32,966 nucleotides of DNA, from assembly GCA_015680685.1 (NCBI GenBank), contig MNCI01026334.1, forward strand, positions 301,674 through 334,639. The letters run 5' to 3'. This stretch comes from Gnetum montanum. Lineage: Eukaryota > Streptophyta > Gnetopsida > Gnetales > Gnetaceae. Numbering within the stretch: position 1 is the first letter of the stretch; the number at the start of each line of letters is the position of its first letter. The position numbers and the translations under genes were made by a program. The notes under the pieces are model-generated. The model did no database searches, was not told the origin of the DNA, and saw only the letters and a program-made list of their open reading frames with translations. This document shows, piece after piece, positions 1-8,222 of the stretch.

Positions 1-272
1 TTCCTTAGAACCATTACATGTCCTTTTTCCTAATCCTTTTCAAAGAACTTCATTATATGACTCTACTTCATTACACTTTTGATGCCTCAATTTCCATTTG
101 CCCTTACCCCATACCTTTTGAATCTACCTCAAATTCTTCAATTTTGGCCCTAAAACTTGAAAAATCATCAATTCTACTAAGTACCCTATCTTAGTAGGGA
201 CATGATATCGAGTCTGATGCAATACAAGGTACATGCACTACAGAAGTTATTTTCAACAGTTGACATGGGGGA
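1..272 (+). mobile_element. 3' end of the internal region of an LTR element that begins left of the window
   Basis: This stretch lies directly upstream of an LTR start and ends in a purine tract (ACATGGGGGA, 263-272) in the place where a polypurine tract primes plus-strand synthesis. A 'CCCATACCTT' motif near 108-117 recurs upstream of the tracts at about 7345 and 10705, which links the three internal regions. No protein homology is visible; short frames here are broken by stops. It implies that the LTR at 273-1172 is the 3' LTR of an element extending off the left edge. Confidence 0.5.
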
Positions 273-1172
273 TGATGAAGTTTCATCAGTCGATGTGTCG
301 ACTAGGCCGCGTATACAAAGCCGCGTCGACATGGCCCCATCAACGTAGCCTTTCATGCGTCGACATAGCCCTGTTTACGCGGAGCCTACTTCAACCTATA
401 AATAAGAGGGCCTTCCGCCTCATTTAGGTACCTTTTAATTAGTTGTAGCGAAGCTCTTGCAGTTTGTTCCCATGAGAGATAGAATATTTTCCAAGTGCCC
501 ATAGCAGGTGTAAGAAAAGTGATCGGCTCTTTATTCAAGCGTTGATGTATCTGAGCCCATTGCCATGACGGCAATAAATACGAACTCTTCAAGCATTCCT
601 TGCAGCATTTGGACTTAGCCATTTTATGCATTCAGTAGTTTAATATGTTTATGCTTTGTTAATCGCTGGTTAATTACTTAAGTTTTTGTTATTGTTACTT
701 TAATCGCTATCGCTCCTTTATAGTTTGTAAAGGCCATGAGTGCAACCATCTCGAACATAAACCCAACACTTGATAAACCCAGTGACACTTGATGTTTGGT
801 AACCCAAAAGTGCTTAGGGGATGCTCAGAATGTGCTTGGAAGATGGGATCAGATGCTTATGCTAGGAATAGTTAGAATACAAACTAGGATAATTATAGAT
901 TAGAAAATAGTTCATTCTTTACTTTCCATACTTTAATTAGAGGCCAAAAGATAAGAAAAAAGCTACAAAAATCATTAGCCTTAATCTCACTTAACCATCG
1001 CAAACAGAACATCACAAGTGAGATTAGGAAGGCAACGACCATTCTAACCCAAGGCTTCGCTGGTTAGAGTCTAGTGTATGTTAAGTGCTTACAGTCTACG
1101 GATTTCGATCGAGTCACATGTGAATGCCTATGATTCGTATGGTTGGGCGTAGGGGTACCTAGTCGCTCATCA
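273..1172 (+). repeat. LTR A (900 bp), plus orientation, U3 with GTCGAC-type motifs
   Basis: It starts TGATGAAG and ends CGCTCATCA, matching the terminal pattern of the other LTRs here. A TATA box (CTATAAATAAGAG) lies at 396-408 and a polyadenylation signal AATAAA at 573-578, with the same spacing logic as the LTRs at 1981 and 7405. The last ~40 bp (TATGGTTGGGCGTAGGGGTACC, then CTCATCA) match the family. Unlike the others, its U3 (290-375) repeats GTCGAC-containing words instead of GATATC palindromes. The upstream purine tract argues for a 3' LTR. It is not obviously the partner of the LTR at 10794. Confidence 0.75.
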
Positions 1173-1653
1173 GGGGAGTTGTTCAAATTTTCTTCCATGA
1201 TTTTCAGCAATTTGCAAGACGAAATTTAACCTTCAATATTTCACTTTTTGATGCTCTAATTTCTTTTTTGATTGAACCAAATTAAACATGGAGTGTTTAA
1301 CTTAGTCATGGGGGACGGGTACTGTAGAACTTGTACATAACTTTTTTGTAATTTTCTATCACCCGAAGGATACCATAGGGGTAAGTACGATTAAAAATTC
1401 ATGCTAAACTAATTTTCTTCTTTCACCCAAGTCATCTAGATTATTATATGAGTCACCTAAATAGATCAAGTCTGACATTAAACTTTTAAGGCAACTTCTT
1501 TGAAAAATTTCCAACTTTAGAATCACATATTTTTCAACTTTAGAATCACACTAAGCAAAGAATTAAACATTTATTAAAGGCAATGAGTAAGGTATAAGAT
1601 AAATGAATTTGTTTAAATAATCTTACTAATAATCAATCCTTATGTGATTTCAG
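1173..1653 (+). other. Leader of the accessory-ORF element with a predicted intron (1381-1653)
   Basis: No coding potential is seen. The striking part is a consensus splice pair: donor AGGG|GTAAGTA at 1381 and acceptor TGTGATTTCAG ending at 1653, with a TTACTAAT branch-point-like word at 1623-1630, about 25 nt before the acceptor. The acceptor abuts the ATG that opens the accessory ORF (1654). A 16-bp word (CAACTTTAGAATCACA) occurs twice within the intron around 1510-1550. Directly after LTR A there is only a weak resemblance to the tRNA-Asp primer site seen at 2743, so a working primer site cannot be claimed. Confidence 0.45.
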
Positions 1654-1980
1654 ATGGCCCTTAAAAAAGAACAACAAGAAGGACCTTCTTGAGGTGCAAT
1701 TAAACACCCAAGAGGAGACAAAGGCTAGGAAACTTGAGTAGAACATGTAGAGTAGGAGGCCCATTCATTTAGCATTCATCAAGAAACCCCTACAACAGTG
1801 CAATCTGACCATGCTAAAGGTGGTGAAGTTAGAGCCCTAGAACTAAGACAACATCTTATGATGTCCCTTGAATGTCTTCAAGCCATTCAAGAGAAGCCCA
1901 TTACAGCTGTGATAGTGGAGCTCAATTTTGGCCCTTTCACTGAGTTTGCCCCTGAACTAGTGAAGACTCAACTAAAGGTG
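1654..1980 (+). pseudogene. Accessory ORF copy 1, 5' part (split by a nested retrotransposon)
   Basis: This is the N-terminal part of a retrotransposon-borne ORF that resumes at 8223. The frame opened by ATG 1654 (MALKKEQQEG) runs to 1980 with four in-frame stops before 1798, all TGA or TAG, which could come from CGA or CAG by C-to-T change. From 1798 it is open and contains 'LNFGPFTEFAPELVK', matched in copy 2 by 'PNFGSFVEFTP' (from 13256). The 5-bp target duplication AGGTG (1976-1980) marks where the 1981-8217 element entered; reading past one duplication copy keeps the frame exactly. Protein function is unknown. It is clearly not gag, protease, RT or integrase. Confidence 0.7.
1976..1980. 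repeat. Target-site duplication AGGTG, left copy
   Basis: The identical 5-bp AGGTG lies at 8218-8222, immediately outside the other end of the element at 1981-8217. A 5-bp duplication is usual for plant LTR retrotransposon integrases. Confidence 0.9.
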
Positions 1981-2741
1981 TGATGAGCTGCAATATCGCG
2001 TACATGATATCGCATCCACCCCGCAATATTGCATCCCATCTCATTTTCTATAAATAAGAGGTGGCTTTCCTTATTCTAGGCAGTAAGACTGAGACCCTTA
2101 GCTAAACTCTTGCAGTTTTACCATTCTAGAGTTAGAATAATTCTTGTGTGCCTACAGTAGGAGTCCTAAAGTGAATGGATCTTTATTCAAGCAAATTGTA
2201 CCTAAGCACACATTTATGTACAGCAATAAAGATGAACTTTACGATAAACCTTGCAGCATACAGATTAAGCTAAATTAGTTAATCTCTCTCTCAACCCTTG
2301 ACTCTCCTAGTTAAGTACACCTAGTACAACCGCTTTGAGCATGTGTGTAGGACTTGGTAAACCAGTAATGATTAGCATTTGGTAATCCCAGTAGCATTCC
2401 ACTAGTCTAGGATGTGTGTGGCAAGTGGGAACGGATACTGGTATTAGGAACAGTTAGAACTTAGTTAGTGAATAGTTAATGAAAGTTAGTCATTTAGTTC
2501 TCTTCACCTTACCTCATTAGCATAAGACATTAAAAAGATAAAAAGTATAAAAATCATATACCTCAAACTTACTTAACCATACAACTGTGACAATACAAGT
2601 AAGTTTGGGAAGACAATGATTGATTAACCCTTAAGTGTTCCATTAAGGCGCATAAGCACTTAGTCCTTGGAGCTCAACCGGATTGCACGTGAAATGCTCG
2701 TATTCATATGGTTGAGTGTAGGGGCACCTTGCCACTCATCA
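1981..2741 (+). repeat. 5' LTR (B1, 761 bp) of the complete element
   Basis: It starts TGATGAGCTG and ends GCCACTCATCA. U3 carries GATATC-type palindromes (1993-2035), then a TATA box CTATAAATAAGAG (2048-2060) and AATAAA at 2225-2230. It is 52 bp shorter than the 3' LTR, largely because it lacks one palindrome unit in U3 and an AT-rich stretch downstream of the AATAAA. Confidence 0.93.
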
Positions 2742-2742
2742 T

Positions 2743-2755
2743 TGGCACCGTTGCC
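2743..2755 (+). other. Primer-binding site complementary to the tRNA-Asp 3' end
   Basis: TGGCACCGTTGCC begins one base after the 5' LTR. The Athila/Tat-type primer site complementary to plant tRNA-Asp reads TGGCGCCGTTGCC, so 12 of 13 bases match; the one change is G-to-A in a CpG. This places the element with Ty3/gypsy Tat/Athila-like lineages. Confidence 0.8.
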
Positions 2756-2885
2756 TAAAACTTAGTTGTTTGAGTGCTACGTAGAACATAGGAAATCATC
2801 CATATCATTGGGAAGCTAGAATGAACCCTTAGGGTTAATCAAGAGAAAATAAGACAACAGTAAACCGCACACTGAATAAGACAAA

Positions 2886-4391
2886 ATGTCTTCTTCTCCA
2901 CATAAGAGCATTTCACCGCCTAGGACTAACACAGGAGACAGTTAGCAGCATAGCACACATAACCTAGATACACCAATTCCTCAATAGTTCTGTGTGGTAT
3001 ATATTCATCACGATGAGTATGTACCTGACTTTACCTTTATTCTCCATCAAGATGAACAACTACGTTGGAGAGACTTGGAAGGTAACATAGTGTTGCCTCC
3101 AGACCGATTAGTCCCCAACATTCTTCTTCATGCTCTCTCACAAATAGGCATGTCATTTTTGTACATGGAATATGTTGCATGCAATCATGACATAAGGGAC
3201 TAGCATCCCACAAAAGCACAACATCAAAGGGACTTGCGATAGGAGAGTCACCACACATCCTTGAATGAAAAATGGCTCCATAATGCCCTGCACGTCTTTA
3301 AAAAAATTGGGGATGGTGAACCTGTTTCAATAGGTTCCCCACCAAATGATGTTCCTCCTCCTAACAATGGTTAGGAGGTGGTGTATCAGAACCTCCACTC
3401 CATGGTTCACAACCCTAGTTCTGATCCCCACAAACACGAAGTGTTCGACGAGGGAACACAAACACACGATAAGGGTGGATGTTCTGATCGTAATCACGAT
3501 CAAGGCCATGGCCACCGAAGAGAAGGTAGAAAAAATTGTCATGGCGATGGTTCTCCTACTTCTTCACCTTCATTGTCACATTCACCCTCTACTTCTATAT
3601 CCAGATGTAGCCATAAGGAAACTAACCATGAGGATAAAGGTAAATAGAGTGAAAAACATCGATGAGATAGTCGAGAATGAGGATGAGGACACTCTAAGGA
3701 ATCAAGGCATGGAAGAAGGGAGAGTAGGGAACCATGTAGACACCATAGATGTTATGAACAAGATGATCACAAAGAACCCCTACTTGCAACTAGAAGCATG
3801 CTAGACATAACAGAGGCTGTGAGAATCCCCACAAGGCACCAAAAAGATAGTAGGATCAAGAGGTTAGACATGAATTAACATCCCACAGTTTGAAGGGGGA
3901 TATAACATTGATCCTCAAAACCATTTACAGGCATTCCATGATGCATGTGCCTTGCAGAACATAGAAAATGAATGGAAAAAACTAAATTTGTTCCCAAGGA
4001 TACTAGTGAAAGAAGCGGAAAGCTGGTACCAGTCCTTAGAACTGGAATCCATTAGGAGGTGGAGTACAATGTTAGAACTATTTAATGATAAGTACCAAAC
4101 GTACTCCTAAGTGTCTAACCTGTGAAAGAAAATCCAAGGATGGAAGCAAAGAAATCATGAACCCTTGGATGCTGCCATGGGCCGCTATTACACACTGCTA
4201 CATTGTTGCCCTAGCCATTGTTATTCGTAGCAAGATCAACTACGCCATCTCGTAGATGGACTTCGGCATGAAACAAGAAGAACCCTTGGGATGTATTCCC
4301 AAGGAAGGTCATCGGAGCTTAGGTCTCATCAAATCCATAGATTGCAAGAATACTCACCACTATACTACAACAGCACAATGCTACGAGGGCT
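2886..4391 (+). pseudogene. gag (capsid) pseudogene
   Basis: This is the structural polyprotein that would package element RNA. ATG 2886 opens a frame (MSSSPHKSISPPRTN) followed to about 3870 with several stops. The middle (3378-3647) is low complexity, rich in His, Asp, Arg and Ser. The recognisable retrotransposon gag core runs from about 3874 to 4340 in the next frame, so a frameshift lies near 3870. Its signature words are 'FEGGYNIDPQNHLQAFHDA', 'LFPRILVKEAESWYQSL' and 'RRWSTMLELFNDKY', followed by 'GRYYTLLHCCP' and 'QLRHLVDGL'. These match the plant Ty3/gypsy gag pattern. I see no CCHC zinc knuckle. Stops at 4108-4136 and 4210 are again single-base changes. Confidence 0.85.
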
Positions 4392-5348
4392 ATGAATCTT
4401 CAACCCACTACTAGTTCTGATAACCTTCTAAAGAGAAGACCTTTCTTAAGAACCAACAGTCCAACCAAGCCCTTACAACCACAAGCCGTTGAACCTCTGA
4501 ATGCCCCTCCATCAAATAAGGCTTTAGAGCTTTCTTCAAACCAGAAAATGAGCTCAACACACACGGTTATGTTAACAGATGTCTTTACTAATTGGATTAA
4601 GGTGGGCCACCTTCCCAAGAAATTCTCTGATCCTTGAAGTCCTCTAATCTATCTCCAAGTTGTTGGGAATGAACCTTGTAAAGCTCTTCTAAACTCAGGT
4701 TCTAGAGTCAACTTAATATCGCAAGAGATGTACAAAGCCTAGAACCTACCTCCATTAAAGAAGAGCAATGTTCACCTAGAGCTGGTCGACCAGTCCATCA
4801 CTATTCCCTTGGGACTGGTGGAGGACATCATTACCACTATGTGTGGGTGGTCATATCCAGCTGATTTCCTAGTGATACAAGTAAATAATGATAAAGGGGA
4901 CTTTCCAATAATAATGGAAAGGGAATGGCTAAGTACCATAAATGCATGCCTAGGAATCTGTGATCTTTCCCTAGAAATATTTAAGGAAAACACTTTTGGG
5001 AAGATCAAGAAGAAGAAAGTTCCATGCATCACATACAATGATACAGGGTGTGGTTGCGTACAGGAATGTTCAGCATTGCCTACATGCAATCGGTGTGCAC
5101 AAGAAATTAATATACAAAAGTGCCTGTATGTAGCAACCATACAACAACAAGACACCTAGTGGTTGATAGCTGATCAAGAGAGCAACTCACCAACGTGCAT
5201 GGAACTAACTGAGGGAACAACTTACGCTCACATCGAAAGCATAGATGCACTGGAGCAAGAGCGTTGCAAACTTCCAAACCTTAACCTGAAAGCATCAATT
5301 GGGAGAAGTTGGAAACTTCTAAAAAAATTCAAACAAGCGCTCCAATAA
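4392..5348 (+). pseudogene. Aspartic protease-like region ending the gag-PR polyprotein
   Basis: This is a retropepsin-like domain that would process gag. One frame runs from 4392 to the TAA at 5346 with few stops (4635, 4741, 5158). The active-site region reads 'ALLNSGSRVNLIS' where retropepsins have D-S/T-G; codon 4692-4694 is AAC (Asn), one G-to-A change from GAC. Further on, 'FPIIMEREWLSTINA' matches the conserved segment that normally reads like P-I-I-L-G-R-P-W-L-x-T. The tail (4985-5348) contains a KKKK run and a cluster of Cys ('CGCVQECSALPTCNRC') not typical of protease. The frame simply ends, and no RT follows. It is inactive as it stands. Confidence 0.75.
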
Positions 5349-7161
5349 GAGATTACTAGTCAATATGCAACAGAACAATCCTTACAATGAATCTAGAACG
5401 ATCAATGCACATAATACCTCGAAGAAGAGATGACCCTGCTCATTATTTCGAATCTCCCCCTTCCAATTCAATCATGGGGGAGATAGCCACATTTGCTAAT
5501 CATTTGAGGCCCTCAGTTAATTTTTAAGGTTTTTTTTACACATTTTTATTTTACAACTTTCTTTAACTTTTCTTATTTTTTGTTTTGCAACATCGTTTAT
5601 ACTCTTTTATTTCTTTGTGTGTTTGTTTGTTTATTTTGTTAGATTCATCACCTAATAAGTGCTCCTGATGGTGGTATGAATTGTATTCTATTGATTGCTA
5701 ATGTTTGGTTTTTACCTTGGAGTTATAATGTGGATACTAAGGTATGGTTCTTTTGATATAACAGGTAATGAATCCATGTCATCCATGCATCCATGAATTT
5801 CTATGGTCTCTCTTGGCTTGGAACTATACAATCCCTTTCTTTAAATAATAGAACTATCAATGAATTGGTGATTGGGAATTTCTCAAACTGAGGAAGGACT
5901 CAAGGATTGAAAAGGGTGTGACTTCAAGCGGATTTAATGCATTTGTGTTGGCCATTATCTTGGGTGCTTGAATGTTTTCTTCTTGGTTTTTCCTTACCAT
6001 TTCGACATTACTCCATTATCGGGAAGCTGAGCTAATAAAAATAATAATAAGTCTTTGCATGGTGTGGTTCTCACACAAAAGGAAAAAACAAAAAAAAAAG
6101 AGAAAAAAGTGAAAATTCAAAGCACACCCATTAGACCAAATAATCATCTAGGCTACAAGCACTAGTTATGGAACTAAAAAAACATGTTCCCTCTAACTAA
6201 GGTCCTCTCTCGCTTCCTTCCTTTCTTGTTTCTTTGGAATGGTGGTGACTCTTTGGCGGAAGCATTCTTGCTACTTCAAGTGGATGGATTGGTCAAGTGT
6301 ATTAATGTGAAGTCACTGGCTATGGATTTTTTGAGGCTAGATTTGGAATGAGATCTCCTAAGTCACATTAATCATAAATACACAAGGGGCTGTACATGAC
6401 CTTGTTCTTGGGACTCCATTCCATTCTCTTCTCCTCATCATTCTTTCTCCATGTTCCACCACATTGCCAGTTGTATTAGTAGAATATATTTTGGTTGATA
6501 CATTGTGTTCTTTTTGGTAAATTCTTGTGGTTAAGAATTTAACTCTTGCTTCCAAATGACATTTCTAGAGCCTACGGACTCTTTGAATGTCGGACTATCA
6601 GTGCATTAAGGGCATGATCCTACTTTGGGGAAGACCCACTGGCATTCCTAATTGGTGCATCAGTTAACTTCTTTCCCTTAAAAATTGCTACAATCACCAT
6701 TTATTTTGTTCATTTCCATCTCTAACATCCATTTTATCAGTGTTACCATTGTTTCTTTTTCTCCATCTTTCTTATTCCTTATATTTTTCCATTCTATCGC
6801 TACCAGAGGATCGCTCTTAGTCATGGGGGTCCTGGTCCAATTTTTTCAATTTTCTCCTAACCCCTACACCTTACACCTTCAGTAGTCACCAATGTTATAT
6901 CTCTAGACTCTGTATTAGCCATATCACAACTCAGCCAATGGACCTTACACCAAGGCAAAGTATCAACTGCATTGTGATTTATTTACCCTTGCTAATATGT
7001 GATTGTGTTGTGTGTGCAGATGGAAATCATACAATAATGGACTGGAGCTGGAGGAAACACTTAGGATGGACTATTGCTAGAACAGTCATGCAAAGAACAA
7101 GATTGATGGCGTGGTTATGGATGGACAATGGAAGGCGCAATCTTGGCATTGGCAGCAACGC

Positions 7162-7197
<36 letters not shown>

Positions 7198-7391
7198 TTC
7201 TCAGCTGCCAAATAAGGCTAGATGTCAAATGTGTATAGTGTTCATTCTTGTAGTCATGAACACTAATATTATCATGTATTGTAATGATTGATCCGTTCAC
7301 GTGTCACCCCATTCACTATTAGTGTCATTCAAGTCAATAATCCCATACCTTTCCAATATTTTGTAAGGAACTCGAAGATAAGTTTTCATTC
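5349..7391 (+). other. Non-coding 3' half of the internal region of the complete element
   Basis: About 2 kb lies between the end of the protease frame and the polypurine tract with no recognisable protein in any frame. It contains a second purine-tract-like word (CAATCATGGGGGA, 5469-5481) almost identical to the true tract at about 7391, a poly-T/AT-rich stretch (5520-5640), an A-rich run near 6085-6110, and a (CT)14 microsatellite. The motif AATAATCCCATACCTT near 7337-7352 is shared with the end of the accessory-ORF element. The 6938-7291 frame is open only by chance across the microsatellite. Confidence 0.6.
7167..7194. repeat. (CT)14 microsatellite
   Basis: This is an uninterrupted CT dinucleotide run of 28 bases in the non-coding half of the element. 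The minus-strand frame across it gives an artificial Arg-Glu repeat, which I do not regard as coding. Confidence 0.95.
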
Positions 7392-7404
7392 AATCATGGG
7401 GGTA
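7391..7404 (+). other. Polypurine tract region
   Basis: CAATCATGGGGGTA directly precedes the TGATGAG of the 3' LTR. The same ATGGGGG core precedes the LTRs at 273 and 10794, so it is the plus-strand primer site of this family. Confidence 0.75.
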
Positions 7405-8217
7405 TGATGAGCTACGATATCACATACATGATATCGCATATGCGATATCGCATCTGCCCCGCAATATCGCATCCCATCTCATTTTCTATAAATAAGAGAC
7501 GGCTTTCCTTGTTCTAGGCAGTAAGACTTAGATCCTTAGCTAAACTCTTGTAGTTTTACCATTCCATAGTTAGAATAATTCCTGTGTGCCCGCAGTAGGA
7601 GTCCTAAAGTGAATGGATCTTTATTTGAGTAAATTGTACTTGAGCACACATTTGTGTACGGCAATAAAAAAACTTTACGATAAACCTTGCAACATACAAA
7701 TTAAGCTAAATAGTAATTAATTATTGTTGAATGTTTAAATTCTTTCCTAGTTAATTAATCTCTCTCTCAACCCTTGACTCTCCTAGTTAAGTACACTCAG
7801 TATGATCGCTTCGAGCATGTGTGTAGCGCTTGGTAACCCAATAACGATTAGCATTTGGTAATCCCAACAACGTTACACAAGTTCAGGATGTGTGCGGCAA
7901 GTGGGAACGGATACTAGTGTTAGGAACAGTTAGAACTTAGTTAGTGAATAGCTAATGAAAGTTAGTCATTTAGTTCTCTTCACCTTCCCTCATTAGCATA
8001 AGACATTAAAAAGATAAAAAGTATAAAAATTATATACCTCAAACTTACTTAACCATACAACCGTGAAAATATAAGTAAGTTTGGGACGACAACGATTGAT
8101 TAACCCTTAAGTGTTCCATTAAGGCACGTAAGCACTTAGTCCTTGGAGTTCGACCGGATCACGCGTGAAATGCTCACACTCGTATGGTTGAGTGTAGGGG
8201 TACCTCACCACTCATCA
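7405..8217 (+). repeat. 3' LTR (B2, 813 bp) of the complete element
   Basis: It starts TGATGAGCTACG and ends CACCACTCATCA. U3 has four GATATC-type units (7416-7470), including an exact GCGATATCGC palindrome. The TATA box is at 7486-7496 and AATAAA at 7663-7668. It aligns end to end with 1981-2741, including the phrases around AAACTCTTG, GAATGGATCT and the conserved terminal block. Confidence 0.93.
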
Positions 8218-8222
8218 AGGTG
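8218..8222. repeat. Target-site duplication AGGTG, right copy
   Basis: Identical to 1976-1980. After it, the interrupted accessory ORF resumes in the correct frame. Confidence 0.9.

Larger units (their letters stand above)
1981..8217 (+). mobile_element. Complete non-autonomous Ty3/gypsy-like LTR retrotransposon (gag-protease only)
   Basis: It is bounded by two homologous LTRs (1981-2741 and 7405-8217) and flanked by a perfect AGGTG duplication. The internal region has a primer site next to the 5' LTR, a gag ORF, a protease-like region and about 2 kb of apparently non-coding sequence. A purine tract follows, next to the 3' LTR. No reverse transcriptase, RNase H or integrase motif was found in any frame. 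The layout resembles gag-only or large non-autonomous elements (TR-GAG, LARD) that depend on other elements. By eye the LTRs differ at roughly one base in ten, mostly transitions plus two indels in LTR1, so the insertion is old. Frameshifts and stops make it inactive. Confidence 0.92.

Noticed and set aside
2994-3258. Overlapping frames on both strands at the start of gag
   Set aside because: The plus-strand frame is the continuation of the gag frame from 2886; the minus-strand frame is its shadow.
3346-3804. 152-codon plus-strand frame within the element
   Set aside because: It overlaps the gag frame (3378-3647 and onwards), which continues the frame from ATG 2886. Its Ile/Val/Met/Thr-rich composition is that of a shifted shadow.
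7115-7300. Minus-strand Arg-Glu repeat peptide
   Set aside because: It is the translation of the (CT)14 microsatellite and has no other support.
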